Source: Massariosphaeria phaeospora (taxonomy: Eukaryota > Ascomycota > Dothideomycetes > Pleosporales). From it: a DNA stretch of 64,000 nt. The stretch covers positions 2,294,001 through 2,358,000 of the forward strand of contig JAADJZ010000002.1 of assembly GCA_011032825.1 (NCBI GenBank). The letters are read 5' to 3'. The position numbers were made by a program, and so were the translations under genes. This document shows positions 32,257 through 45,655 of the stretch, piece by piece; the first letter of the stretch is position 1; each line of letters opens with the position of its first letter. The notes under the pieces were generated by a model. The model searched no databases. It saw only the letters and a program-made list of their open reading frames with translations, and was not told the DNA's origin.

Positions 32257-32929
32257 ATGCATTCGGCTCCTCCGCCTCTGTTCTTGTACGCCGGGCGCGA
32301 CCAGCTCAATGTTCATCTGACACCCGAACAATTATTGCGGATTGAGCTCGACCACAGTCCCGAAGTTGTGGCCGCAGCAGTAACCGCCAGGACCTGGTGA
32401 GAACGAGATTCCTAGAACGTATAGGGAGATGCTACTCTCCAAACTCTAGGTTGCCACCTGAACTGGGTCGTGCCGACCTGTCGGCTCTTCCGGAACTCGG
32501 AAACGTAGGCCAGCGGGCCCTCCCGTCCCTGACGACCTCTCCATCCGCCTGCAACAAGCTTTTTCGGCACTCTTCCGGTTCACGCATTGTCGGCGCTGAC
32601 AAGGGGTGTCGGGAAAACTCTCGTGCTAGGAAACGCCGCCGACTTCGCCGTTGTTGGATGCGTACTCGATGCTTGGAGGCACCGTCTCCGGGCTCTGTCC
32701 AGACGTTCGGTATACCGCTCCGACGCATTTGTATCGACCGGGTGGACTTTGCATGTGGTACAATTGCCCAACACCGCCCCTGTACATGGCCTACTCGACA
32801 GCAACGTTTATTGTATATCTCGACTTTGATCCGTGGTGGCCAATGCACGAGACAGGACTTGCGCTAAACTCGTCGGGGTTGATCTGGTCGAACGAAGCAG
32901 GGCGCATCTGCCTTGCGACCGGCTACTAG
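32257..32929 (+). pseudogene. Coding-like decayed segment
   Basis: A 47-codon frame (32257-32400) has protein-like composition (LYAGRDQLNVHLTPEQLLRI, then ELDHSPEVVAAAVTARTW) and ends at CCTGGTGAG, which contains a splice donor. Downstream, 32651-32929 is another open frame (PTPPLYMAYSTATFIVYLDF). Stops and frame changes separate the pieces and I could not build one gene. Family not recognised; it may be chance. Confidence 0.25.
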
Positions 32930-35900
32930 TCTTCATAATTTGAGGTCAACACGGCGTGCCTAGCGAGGAGCCCAGAGAGGTTGCAATTCGCAGATATTCT
33001 CGGATGTTTACTCCCTCGAGTGGGTGGCGCTCCGCATGTTTGCTGCAGCAGCATAACAAGCGCACAAAGCTTAGTAGCACGTGATATAGTTTGGTAGAGA
33101 AGTCCAGGTCGAGCGAGGACGGAAAACCTTGAGGTAGTTCGTGGCCTGTGGAAGATCTCTGCGTCGATGTTGGGTATCACGGAACGTTCGAAACGGGAAA
33201 CTTGCAAAGATCGAGCGACACTCTTCTCCATGCTCCTGAGGTACGTCCTGAGGTACATCCCTTCGCATGCATATTTCCTTACCTCTTTCCGCCTATCTTG
33301 CCGCAGTCTTCAGTCTTCTTCCAGCACATTCTCGCTTCTCCAATTCCACCCACTCTAGTCAGCTCTGCCAGCATATTACCCAATGATGAAATGTCTCAGC
33401 TTGACAGATTCGACTATTACTGAGTTTACCCGGCCTTGGTTTCACAGCGATGGAACGAGATGTAGCCGATGCCCAGTCTGGTTCGTTGTTGGTGTAGGGA
33501 TCTTCGACGCTGCAACCGACCAACTGAATGCCACCTCTAAAGACGTTAGCAAGCTATTATTAACGACTAATGCTGAGTTTCGTCGGCGTCCGATGTGACT
33601 TACCCAGTCGCTTTGTCACCTTCCCGTGGCTCACTTGGCCCGTCAACGGTCCGCATTGGTCTTGGTTGACTTTCTTCCTCGACCGTGATCTTATACCGCT
33701 ACTCTTATCGTGTACCCAAACTCGGCTCCCGTCACGGGTGGTTCAATTCTGCTTCACTCCCACCAAATCATCGCACCGCACCGCTGCTTCACCGGAGAGG
33801 TCGGTGATCAAGTTGAAGAATCCACCACAAACGGCCTATCTATTGTTAGCGAAGTGAGATCGCACGTCGAGAGAGGAGAATTTTGTGCTGCGCGCGCAAA
33901 CAAGACCGAAATGCACATACGCGTTCTAGTCAATGGGCGGCCGTGTGATGCGTCCAGGCCTTGGCAACTGATGTTTTTAATATACCCAGCAGATCGCATC
34001 GATTTTTGCCGTACACATCATTTTGACGTGCCCCGCCGGGGAGCTTGGCTTCGAAACCAGTCCGGAAAAGAGCATTTCAAAGGACGAAAGACGGTTCCAC
34101 ACCTTCCGCGGGATCTCCGCGCAGTCGCGATGCCGTGCTACACGATGTCTGTTGTGAAACCTCTAACTGGGCCAGCTAGTCAACCTACATCCGTCGAGCG
34201 TCAGATGAACAAGGTATTAGAGCCTGCACCCGGACCCTAAAGGGTCGACGCCGCGGAGGTAGCTCTAAACAGTCTTTCTTCGCGCTGTCAAGAACCGTCG
34301 CCGATGTCTCAAGCGTCGACGTTGGAATTACGACGAGGCGCTGACGTGCGAACTTCCTGAAGCTGCCCTGCGTGTACACTCTCTCCCAAAGGGCCGTGCA
34401 GAAAGTTCGAGCAGGCATTCCATGCTTGACGGGAATGAGGCGAATGCTTCATAGGAAGAACACATAACTTTGCGCGGAAGTAGGGCCGTTCCCGCGAGTC
34501 GCCGTCTCCCTGCACCCGTCCAGACTATGTCAAAGAGGAGTAATGGTTGTGTCGTGACAGGACAAAGCGACCCCAGTATGAAAACGCCCCAAATCGGCGG
34601 CTGCTTCCTCATGCCTGGCACCGAAGATCCGAGGGATGGCTTCGACAATGTCACGGCGTGAAAGTATTGTTAGTGTGCTCTCTTGCACGACCTCATTGCG
34701 CAACCCCAACTGTCGAACATCCACGCCCACGCCACCTTAGTCTTTAAATGCCCAATTCATGGCCTGTCTATGTCCGCACTCCGCACCCCGCACCGTCCCC
34801 CAGGCCCCAAAGCATTACTCTTCCCAACTGTAGTCGCTGTGTTGTTGGGATCGGTGGAGCACAAGTCGTCAATAATTCAGGTTGTGGAGAGAAGCGATGT
34901 CGCGTCGGTCGGCTCGGAACCAATGAAGACATTGCAAGCTTGGAACCACTGGCCGTGAGACATTTGCAGTTCGGCCGTCGAGAGGCTCCGAGGATTCAGC
35001 TACCAAGGTACGTTGAGGCATGACCATTCGTCCATATTCTTTGAGGACCCGGCTGTAGACAGTGGTTCATCAAAGGTTTTCGGAGAATCGACCACATCTA
35101 GACGTGGAATTTCTCCCGAAATCTTTGACGACCGACCGGAGTGTTCTAACAATCCCCCACCTGGTATCAACATAGCACGTCTGTTCACCTGTTGGTGAGC
35201 CGATAAGAGATGCGCAGTGGTCAAGTTGCACGTAAATCAAAGCGCGATAAACAGCGGCCAACTGCAATCGGTAGTAAGTTGCTGCAAGGGTGCCTGGTTC
35301 GAATGAGTGTGGGCTTTCGAGCTCCCAAACTTGCGGCACATCTCAAGCGAATTGGTGCTGAGATACGGCTAGGCTACTGGATGAAAGTAATTACCAGGCA
35401 ACATCACCTGTGTTTGCCTCCTAGGAATGCTTGCCACCTTGCCAAAAGGTTTGCCGCCGAAGCTCGAGAATTGGGATTGTGCTCCGATGAAGAGAAATCA
35501 GTCGTTTATTTTCTGGGTTTTTTTAAGCGCAAGTACACAAATGTAAGGTTAAATCCCTTCGTATCTCATATGAACCGTTGTAAATAGAGAGATGGGTGAA
35601 GAGGCGACTGGAATTGATAGCTTCGGGTTGACATTCCGTAGGCGTGCAGCCGGCGCCAGGTGCTTTGATAAAGTATATGGGACGGGGAAACGGAGAGAAG
35701 GGAACGGCTGCACGTAGAAAACAGCCCGCGATTGCTGCAGGTGTAGTGTCTGCCAAATACCACTCCTTGGACATTCCATCAAGTACTCCAATCTTCGAGA
35801 GCTAAATCGATTGAATCTTAATCTCTCAAATTCGGGCCAAAATGGCAAGTGATCCTGTAGTTGATATCGATGATTCGCATGATGCGAATTGGAGTGTGTT

Positions 35901-38900
35901 TACGATGATCGATGTTGGGGCGGTCGTCGATGTGTCTTAAGGTAATGGGCATGATAGTTTCAGGAGCCGGCTGTCAGTTTCCAAGGAGCTTCAATCCGAA
36001 TTCGGAGAATTATATTCCAGACTCTTTAGGACCAGGACAAGTATACCTCTCCAGTTTATGCGCTGATCGAAGAAAGCCACAGGACCGAAGGCGCATGAGC
36101 TCGACGGCAACCTGGGTCAATGGCGCATGAACTTGGTGCTGGCGGCTGCTCAGCAGATATTGCGAAAATACGGACAAAAAGAACCAATAATACTAAGCTA
36201 AGAACTCTCAGATATTGCTTTGATGCCGCACAACTACGTCGAGAGCAATATCGTGAAGGGTGCAAAAGATACAGCCCTGGTCGACGAGGCCGGTTTGTCG
36301 CGCATCATGCCTGCAGATCGACCGCGTCCATGCACGCACGGGAATATCACAAGCCCATTTTTGCGAGCTGTAGAATTCAGCATCAGACCGGATCGCACGT
36401 ACAATGGCATACTCACTCATGTTAGCTACCGTGAGCCATCATAAGGCGCTCCAGACGGCGTACCGGAGTTTGAGCATCTCCGAACGCCACTCTCGTGCCG
36501 GTGGCTGGAAGGCAGCTGAACCTCGTTGGCGCAGTGCGGTCTTTGAACAGCGCGCATGCTGCAGTTCGGTCGCAAATTCTTGTCAATAGTTTAGAGTGAT
36601 GCTCGTGCCAGCATGCGCAGCCAAGTTCCCAAAGGGTTTAGGCCGGCTGACATACAAGGCCGACACGAGGATCGTCTGTCTGTCGAGCGTCTCTGCAAGC
36701 GCTGCGAAAAGGAAATATATCCAGTCTTGTGGAATTATTGGGCAATCTTGCGACCTTTTGGAGAAAGGAACACCCTGCCAATCCGTGCCAGTAGCATCAA
36801 TAAATTCCTCGGTAGTAACACCATCGCAAGTAAGAGCATGGGAGGTCGATGCTCCCGAGATCGGTGGAAGGCGTTACACGGGCATGCTACGCGATCGTTC
36901 ATGCATTCGATCGTGTACTCATAACGGTCTGGTGACACTGAAATCGCGAACCCAAGCGCCCGACCGACAAATCTATGACGGGTTCCGGAGCAATATGGTG
37001 GCGATGAGTGAAAGTCGCTCTTCAAACTTCGACCCTGCGACGCCTACTGATGGGTCGCGATTGCATTGAGTATCTCCCTCAAGGCATCCAGATTGTCCAC
37101 ACTTCATCCAGTCCTGCTCGTGGGGTTTCAGATAAGCGTCGAGCAAGACGTGGGGAGGCCCAAGATGTCATTCGGGTTCAGGGTTAAGTAAATCGGGTGG
37201 ATGCGAGCTGATGGTTGGTAAAAGCGACTGGTGCGTAGGTACGCTCTTCCATTAGATGATGGTGAGGGTGAGCAAGCTAGGTTAATCCGCGAAAACCTGA
37301 CGCGCCGAGAGAACTCAATATTGGTTGAATGAACCGAGTGTATGCCGAGGCAGCTAAAGACATTTCAAACCATCATCCTGAGAGGTCCAGAAATGGTGCT
37401 GTACTCACGTATCCCACTACATGTTCCAAGACGTAGTCTTAGTAACCAATTTCCGTGATGCAATGAAGAGCAGGACGCTGGTGCTGTTGTTGGCGGGTGA
37501 CCGAACCTCGTATGGGAGGTTCCTGGGTGTGAACAATGCGGGCTGTGAGTAGGAGGCATTCTTCATCAACAAGCATTTGGCGGGGAACTTGTCGGTGCTT
37601 GTGACGCGCGTTTTCCGTGTTGCATGGTGGATCGGCTTCTGAACACGCTATTTCGGTCGCACTGGTCTTGTCTCGATTGGCCACGCACACATCTTGAAGG
37701 TTGATTTGTGATGGGCTTGGCGGATGTTTCGGAAAGGTGGTGGTGAATCTGCTGTGCTTTGGGATCTGTGGCGTGATAAAAGCAAAGGCCGGCCGGCTGC
37801 GTAAGGGGCGACCGTATCATCGGTTGGGATTGCTCTTCGGAACTGGTTGGATACTTGCTCTGCTCTACGTTCAACCGAACCTCGATCTCAACCGCACAGA
37901 GAGCAGCTGCCAGCCGAATCCGCGCACGGAAATGAAAGATGAATAATACCCCTCCATCCGCCCTCCAGCAGCTCTTCGGCACGTCACCAGCAGCCCTACG
38001 CCCTCAACTCCGCGGGGCTCTGTACGCCTCCTCAGCCGCCTCAACCTCCTCGCACTGAGATGATCGCGCAGTGGACTTCCAAGTCTCTTCACTCCAATAT
38101 TCACCAATTCAGGAGATCCGCGCTGGCTGTATGTGGAGAAAGCGAGTTGAATGCGAAGAGGTGTTAACTAAGTAGCGACACTCTCGCAGTGCAGTCGTCG
38201 GGGGTCGACGCTGATGTATGGTCGTGAATTGGGACTAGCGAATGTTAACATCGAAGCTCGTAGGGCAAACGGGTGATGCTCTTACTGTAGAGTTCTTCAC
38301 CGGATTACTCTTTGCGGGGCTTGCATTGGGGTTGCAATGTTGAAGCGGTCGGGCTCGGTCTCCTCCAGGCGCCGAAGATGTCCACTCGGGCCGAGTCGAA
38401 TTTCCTGTCCACAGTAACTTGTATGGGCGAGGCCACCTGCGGGGTCAAGAAACTTGATCCTGCGAGCTTTATCAAATTTAAACCGGACGTTCAAGGAGTA
38501 CACTGATCGCCCAATGTCCTACAGTTGGATTCGCAGGACGACGTTCCGCAAACTACGAGACGTTGAAGAGCTGACGAATGGACCACCCGAGTCCCCGTGG
38601 AGAAATCCCATGTCGACGGCTGGGCATGGGCGTGGGCGGCCGACAAATGCAGCTTACTAAGCGATATCGCTTACTCTCACCCCGCTCTCGGGGCGCAGCC
38701 GATGCTCGGGATCGGCCAAAGCTCGCGGTGGTGGGTGATCTAGTCCGTCGATGGCCGGGTTCCAGGGACCAGACGACATTCCCGGTTGAACATCCCCTAT
38801 GACGTATCGCGTCGGCTTCGGTCGCACGTTTGCCTGGTATGGATAACTCTTCCTGTTGGCGAGGCTTTCAAGGTTGGAAGGGATCTTGATATGCCCAACT

Positions 38901-41222
38901 GCTTTGGCGCGTGCTTGGTCCGGTGTGGGGCGGGAAAGGCGAGACCTGGCTACGAGAACTCTGATGGAGAGCCTGGTGTGACGTTTTGTAGCAGTCGAGA
39001 CTGTACTCTTGCGCCCCGAAGCCGTCCATTGCGCCGTCCATTGCGCCCTCTATGCTGTACTGGTCCAGACGTGTCTTGCGCGGCTCCCGATCTTCAACAG
39101 TTGCTGTATTCGAAACCCGAGTGCCGGATTGGTGGTGTCAAGCCTTTGGCGTGCATCGATGTCCCTTCGGCATGCACCGTCATAACAGAGTCGACCCGGG
39201 AGCAGCCTTAATGCGACCTTATATGCCTCCCCTCTTCGTACCGGTCTTCCTTGCCCATCGCGACGTTCTGCAGATGGATGTAGTAGCGACTCTGACGATG
39301 GTCGTGGTGACGCCGGGTCGGGATTTAGGCGCGGTACTGATGGAGGTCCAGGTGTCGACTCGCTGAACCCCGCGATTGGCAGTCGGCGGGATGGAAGACG
39401 CGAGAAGTGACGAGGAAGTAGATGGGGCGAGGTCGAGGCGGGCGAGGGGAGCTGGGGTCGGGCAGGATGAGGAGGCACAGGACGGTGTACGATGGTCGGG
39501 TGCAGGTGAGAGTGGGCACATGTGGCTGACACGCGGGGGTGATCGGCATCCTCGCGCCAAGCTTCGGGCAGGTTCCACAGACGGCGGATGACGGCGACGA
39601 CCCACCGTGGCGACAACCACAACGACGACCTACGGCAACGACATAATGCGACGAGCGAGGGTGTCTGTCCGTACCCACGCCTTGCTATCTACCCCTAAGT
39701 GCAATGGCGAGGGTACTTCCACACTCAGGGCCTTGTTGATGCGCATTGCACGAGGGTCAGCACTCCCCGTCGTCATACCTCTCCTACTGACACCTGCAGC
39801 TTAGCTCCATCACCGTATCCGCCTCGCCGCACCCTCGCAATGCTCCTCCATGCAGCGCCTCGTCACGCAGAAAGCTCCAGATGAGTGAAGATATCCAGCG
39901 ACAGATCCATGGACCACCGTCACAACCCGACGCTAGCCTAACCAACCTCCGCAACGTCGTGGTACTTGGCAACTACTAGTTGTGTTTGGACCCTGTGCCT
40001 CTCTATTGTCGCTTTGCAGGTGTGCTTTGACATGCGGCTTACTGGTGGCTCTGCAGCAGCGAAGAAGGTGCAGACCAACAACCTAGAGCGCCAACATGCA
40101 TCGAGTTTATGCATCGTGCTAGCGACTTCAATCTTACTACCTGCAAGCACCGAGCAAACGGCGGGGCCAATAGAGGTTATGAAACTGCCTGACGCCTGGA
40201 CTGTAGTTCGCTTCGAGGGCAGCGACCACTCCGCGCAAGTAGATGTGAGCGACTTGTCTAAAGGAAATAGGGTGTGGTGTTTAGCCGACGCCAAAACATG
40301 CTTGCAGGCGCTACTTCGAACAGAGATATGCTCGCGTCGTGGTGCGATCTCAAAGCTTGTTGAATGCGAAGCATTTTGGACTGTGCATCACTTCAGTACT
40401 CAGTGAGCACACTCTCGCATTCGCGCCCCTCACGAGACTGGCATCGACCCGAATTGGATTGGCCAGAGTCAGTCAGACGTGCTCAAAGGATTGCCAGTGA
40501 CGCACCAGCTGTCACTCGCGCACGGTACACAGGAAACCCTAGCACGTGTGGGTGATAGTAGACATACCAAACGCGCTGGCTCTGGTTAGGCCGCTCTACT
40601 CCGCTCCTTGGCTGATGAGTTGAGTGCGTCGCCAATACGCAAGATTCGACTGAGAGAAAGACACGGTGCTCGACGCGTTCCAAGAGGGCTCGCCTTGAGC
40701 AGTACCTCGCACACACAATTGATATCAACTTAATCATGAAACCGACGACTCACGCCTGGCGTTTTCACGATAACACAATCAAACAAGTCTACAAATATCA
40801 TAGGTGCTTAAATCACCAGGGCTGCACAGATGGACAGATCGTACCTAGAGCCAAACCAAGCCTTTGACGGATGTCACTGCTCGCCTAGCGCTAGAAAGCT
40901 AGGCTGAAAAGAACCTGTGGGTCCGCCACCTACCAGCCATTTACGTTGATGTTCAGCAATAAAACAGTCATGTATCGCACTTGAGGTTTTCGGATCATTT
41001 TCGCGACTGTTCAGGGGAAGACGTTCCGCTTCCGTGGTTGGAGATACCAGCAAGGGATCGGTGCGATTCTTAGTTGATACATCTTCGTTACATCATTGGT
41101 AAGTGCCTGGGTTCCGTCTCTTCGTTCACAGCCTGATGCTGTTATTTCGCATCGCTATCATTGCGTTATTTACCTACCTTGGAGTATCGTTAACCTGGGT
41201 CCGGATCGCAGCAACTATCAAT
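32930..41222. other. 8.3-kb gene-poor region
   Basis: Many overlapping frames of 60-190 codons occur on both strands, none with a domain, signal peptide plus Cys pattern, or intron set that I can support. The longest are 33710-34240 (+), 36596-37069 (+) and 39050-39622 (-, low-complexity Pro/Arg). A frame at 39966-40406 (+, 146 codons) begins with a hydrophobic stretch and is the best small-protein candidate. A 12-bp duplication (GCCGTCCATTGC twice) lies at 39021-39044. Base composition is ordinary, so this is not strongly RIP-affected DNA. Confidence 0.4.
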
Positions 41223-42553
41223 ATGAGAATCCGCCCGGAAGGACCCCCTGTTACTTTGCTCGTCGTTCAGAGTATTGTGATAGCACTTACCACGATTACA
41301 ACTATACTCAGGGTGTTCATCCGAGTCAAGACACGAGCTTTCGGTCTCGATGACTATCTCATGGTATTTGCCTACGTACGTTTACTGACATAGCCAAACA
41401 ATGATTGTGACGACTAACAACAGTTAACAGGTGGTCAGCATCGCCGTAGGTGTCTTTACCCTTATTTTTATCAACTATGGTTCTGGTGTGCTTGCGTCAA
41501 ACACAACAAAGTACGACGTGGCGCAGTCAAAAAAGGTGAGTTTTGGCACTTCAATCCTCAATCATCCCCCCAGTCCAAGACTAAATGCTGTTATAGTGGA
41601 ATCTTTTTGCTGGCATAGGCTACGCGGTCGCCACTGCTTTCATCAAACTCTCAATATGCGTTATGCTTATACGCATCACGCCTCGCACGAAGCGTAGCAT
41701 CTTGTACACCATTTATGGCGTCATGCTACTCGCATGTTGCGGCGCTCTTGCGCGCACGATCACTTTTACGACAAGATGCAAACCAATGTCTGCTGCATGG
41801 GACCTGTCTCTCGGTACCTGCAGTTCTGCAGTAATTCTTACCAATGTTTCCTATTTCTTTGCGGCCGTGTGTATTCTCACGGACCTGATATGCGCTACAA
41901 TCCCTATCTTTATCATTTGGGACGTCCAGCTCTCCGTGAGAAACAAGACATATATCGGAATGATCATGGCACTTGGGATCCTGTGAGTATTTCCAGGGCG
42001 TGTTCGTCGCGTGGAGTACCTCTTCGAAAGATCACTAGAGCTTGACTGACTTTACCTGTGCAGCGCCTCCGTGGCAACCTGTATCCGGATAAAGTACTTG
42101 GTTGGGTACGCAAGCCAGACCAAATACTTATTCGGCCTATCCTACATCGCGACCTGGTCGGAAGTAGAAATCTGCCTTGGCATCATCGCAGGCTCTCTCC
42201 CCGTTATGCGTCCGCTTCTCCGCTATCTGCACCCCGGCTCGACACAGGGCGGCCAGAGAACACAACAAGAGATCTATCGGCTCAAGGGCTCGGGTGGCTG
42301 GAAACGGAGCACATCTCGCCATGTGCCCGGGAATACCAACGGGCGTAGCGATGGCGCAGGAGCTGAGCGTATGGGAAATTCTTTCTACGTCGGCACAAGT
42401 AGCAAGGAAGAAGTTGAGGCTGGAGACACCGAGGATGCGAGTAGTCAGCGACATATCTTGACTGAGGCGAGGTTGGAGGTTTTCAAGGAAACGCAGTATG
42501 AGGTGAAGAGCGAGAGGGATATAGGCAGTTTGGATTCGCCGAACCAGGTATAA
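41223..42553 (+). CDS. SAT4-family rhodopsin-domain membrane protein (first of two), 377 aa
   Basis: Integral membrane protein of the fungal rhodopsin/SAT4 family (Pth11-like), seven helices, role unknown or receptor-like. Exons are 41223-41375, 41431-41535, 41597-41982 and 42064-42553. All splice ends are canonical and the total is a multiple of three. The N-terminus MRIRPEGPPVTLLVVQS is typical, and the first loop has FIRVKTRAFGLDDYLMVFAY. Exon 3 carries WNLFAGIGYAVATAFIKLSI, RITP, and CKPMSAAWD with paired Cys. Exon 4 has LASVATCIRIKYL and TWSEVEICLGIIAGSLPVMR. The C-terminal tail is hydrophilic, Ser/Glu-rich and probably cytoplasmic. A GTG-started extension upstream (41103) is open but not needed. 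Confidence 0.87.
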
Positions 42554-43740
42554 GATTTACGTCAGTTTTATTTCGAAGTCGGAAAATCTCTGAGGCCTCC
42601 GCGCAATGACCTGATTGAAACCCCAGGTTCCGGCCCCGTGCGGCTCGACTTGTGCATAGCCCATGCAGTACTATGGGCCAGACCACACATAATCCACCAT
42701 ATTAATCAACCAATAGCTTTTATGCTTTTTCTCCACCACTCTTTGTCTTACTGAAGCTATCACCAAAATTTCGATTATACTCGTCTTCCCTATTAAGCGG
42801 CTAGAACTATTCCCTCCAGACCCTGACGAAAAATAGAGAATTGCGCACGTACTGAATCTTTCCAAAGGACCTTTTCTAGCAAGGGGTGTGTGTGTTGCAC
42901 CTACAAATACTGACTCTCGCTATAGAGCTTAATTGGTACCTCGTCTGCCATCGCAGCTACAGCGTCGTAATCTGTCTAGCAATCTAGTTCCCCACATAGC
43001 TAACGCTTTATTGTACCGCAATAATGACCTTATTGTTTTTTGCTGCGGTTTGTCTTGCTGTACCTACTGGGATTCGCTCGACATGAAGTATCTTGTTCGA
43101 GAATGTCACAACGAACTCCAACGTTTCGTATTGAAACGTCGGTTGCAGGGTTGCTGGTTTGCCCTGGCGTGGTGGCGCTGGTGGCGCCGCCCTCAGATGA
43201 CGTAATCTGCCCTAGTCCCGCGCTCCTGCGACAAAAAGAATGGCCAAAATGGATGAATCAGCCTAATGTATTTTTGGCCTATTGACTTTGCCGCAGGAGT
43301 GCCTGCTCTTGCCTTGTTTCGGCTGCTTCAGCTTCATGAATCCAATCAGTTCACCCCTTCAAACTTCGACAGTTCAAGCTAATCTGAGCCTAAAAGTTTT
43401 GGCCAAAAAGAGTTCCAATCTCGAGAATCAGATAGGATTGAACGGATTGTCGACGACTCCGCTTTTTCTCGCGGTTTTGGATGATGCTCATCTATGTTGT
43501 TCAGTTGCAGTCCGATGTTTCCTTACTCCCAATTACAGCTCCGAGCTCGGTGGAAATCTGTCACCATACCTAGCTGTATTCCTACTCTACTAAACGCGTC
43601 CATGATTTAGGTTATTCACAGTCGCTATCGCGCTATGAGACTGGTTTGCAGACTAGCCAAATTGGTCGATCGTCTGGGCAAATATTTGGCTGGATCTTGA
43701 CAGTTGTGTTTTACTTTCAGGAGGAGGGACTGCGTTTGAA
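42554..43740. other. Interval without supported genes
   Basis: Contains open frames at 42933-43205 and 43282-43593 (+) without known domains. At 43434-43456 the sequence GGATTGAACGGATTGTCGAC resembles the terminal region of the hAT element (GGATTGGACGGATTGTTGAC) but has no partner end. A short palindrome ACGTTTC-GTATT-GAAACGT lies near 43122. Confidence 0.4.
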
Positions 43741-44046
43741 AAATGTTCTCGCAGTATGCACGGAGTAAAACTCGTATAAGCGAGGGAACTCGGCGTTTCG
43801 TTCAAACAAGGGAGAGAGAGGCAGAGGAGTAGGTCGAAACGGGCCTCGGAAGCCTAGTGAGAATTACAGTAAGAGTAAGAGGAAATCCTTGAATAGGTCG
43901 CTTGCTGACGTGAATTATACGGAGAGGTAGGAGACCAACTCGATACACGAGTCATTTGAAAGTTACCACAACTTCACGAGGTACGTCAAAGAGCTCGGAT
44001 GGAGATTCACCAAGGGTGAAGTGCGCATCGCCAACGTCAGTGCACC
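43741..44046 (+). pseudogene. Decayed coding fragment, family unknown
   Basis: In one plus-strand frame the segment reads like protein for about 100 codons, for instance ENYSKSKRKSLNRSLADVNY, then SFESYHNFTRYVKELGWRF and TKGEVRIANVS. It is interrupted by a TAA and a TAG that could derive from CAA and TGG. The end (AACGTCAGT) looks like a splice-site region. I do not recognise the family; the basic, Lys/Arg-rich composition suggests a nucleic-acid-binding or transposon-related protein, as inference only. Confidence 0.35.
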
Positions 44047-44303
44047 CCATTGAAGGATGACTAGATGTGACCTAAATGGGATTGAAGATTTCACAAATCA
44101 ACAAGCCTCGACCATTCTCCTCGTCGTACCATTACTCTACGAGATTACCACCATGCTGTGCTGAACTAAATTGCTGGATTACATGATGCTCTCCGGATTG
44201 CCGCTATCCGGCCTACCTTGCGGGACAGTTGACAGGCTGTACTGTTGACGATAAGTTGAGTCGAGCGGAACAACTCCACTCTAGGTGCTGAATAGAACAT
44301 TCA

Positions 44304-45655
44304 TCAAGCCAATCCATCCAGCATGGCGTTCAGATAACCAACAAAGCCCTCGCCCTGGTAGTCCTCGTATAAGAATGAGACATCTTCAACCGATATCTGG
44401 GATCTTGAGCGGCGCGTACAGCATGGCGTTCTTCAGCGAAGGCATGCAAAGACCCGCCGCCTCGCCGAAGTCACCGAGCAAAGGCACGATGATGTAACAG
44501 TTGGGAACAGCCTGGCACGTCGCTCGGACGTTGTTGTCCCATTTGACTCAGTCGATATTGAACTCTTCTTATTCATCTCCTGCGTCATGAGGGATGGGTA
44601 GTGGACTTCGATCACCTCGAAACCTCCCTTAGCACCCGCTTCGTCACCTAGCCCGTCGCAATACTCTGTTCTTGAGGGCGACTAAACGTGAAGCATAATG
44701 CTGAGAGCTTTGAGGGACGGCCATGCATTTGGCGACAAATTGTTATCGTTCAACCAGGAGAGCGTTGAGTCGAATACGCCTCGGAGGTTTTGCGGCGCAG
44801 CTGATACGAGAGCAAGCAGAGGATTGTGCGAGATTGATCGCAATGGTATGGGGCAACTAGATTAGGCATCTTCTTTTGATGGTACAGTTTCTAGCTCGGC
44901 CCTTAGGCCAAGGTGACATAGCCAAGGTAGCCCAACATTGGCAAGAGCCTCCGCGAATCCTCGACGCGAGGCCCGATGCTGGGTAGTAACGACCGAGAGT
45001 GCAATCCAGACTGGGCTGCTATTTGTCGCTACTGATCTTGCATCCCGCGTGGTGAAGCCGGGGAAGTTAAGTTCTGGTGTTCTGGTGCTAGACCTAGGAT
45101 TTCCGTCAACTCATTCTGCGCACTGCTGGCATTTGCTTGTACCCATGGTGCGGCTTCAATCTCGTCCCACTCTTGATTTCTAGCGGCCGGATCAGCGAAA
45201 GTGAGTCTGGTGAAAGGAGGTGTACGCGCGTTTGGTGCCAACAATACCGGCTCCGATCGACTGTCCGGGTTGGAGAGAAGATGGTGAGCTCTGAGTTTCT
45301 CATCTTGGCACCCACTTTCTCAACCCATCCTCGAATGCTTCAATGGTTGGGATATTAATGGTATATGCGCCGTGAAACGGTGACTTGTTTTAGGAAGCTG
45401 TACGATTTGGTATCAACACGGGGTTGGACTTTATCAATACCCATAGTGTCTTTGTCGCAATTGAGCACTGGGAAACCTATCCGAATCTTTATCTTCTCGA
45501 AAGCGACATCCGCGGATCGGATGATTGGGGGTCTGGCGTCCCTCAGAATTCCTGAATGCACCAGAGTATTATTGATCTGCACCGCATGGAAGTTTCGTGA
45601 GATAGGCAGGGTTGATTTGCGATTGTTCAGGTCAAGTTGAGCGATCAAGTTCAAC
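44304..45655 (-). pseudogene. Relic of an F-box/LRR-like protein gene
   Basis: Reading the minus strand in pieces gives a long protein-like sequence with stops and frameshifts. Pieces are ARPPIIRSADVAFEKIKI; RNQEWDEIEAAPWVQANA; GFAEALANVGLPWLCHLGLR; SISHNPLLALVSAAPQNLRG; WLNDNNLSPNAWPSLKALSI; CDGLGDEAGAKGGFEVIEVH; NVRATCQAVPNCYIIVPLLG; and EDYQGEGFVGYLNAMLDGLA ending at 44304. The leucine pattern and order resemble C-terminal leucine-rich parts of fungal F-box proteins; the F-box itself is not evident. At least two internal stops and a one-base shift (near the KIPDI codons, about 44372) show it is dead. Assignment to F-box/LRR is by general resemblance. Confidence 0.5.

Noticed and set aside
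39050..39622. 190-codon minus-strand frame rich in Pro, Arg and Ser
   Set aside because: Low-complexity composition and several overlapping frames of similar length on the same DNA; no domain or splice sites.
42933..43205. 90-codon plus-strand frame rich in Trp and Arg
   Set aside because: It overlaps another open frame of similar length, has no domain and lies in DNA with other decayed fragments.
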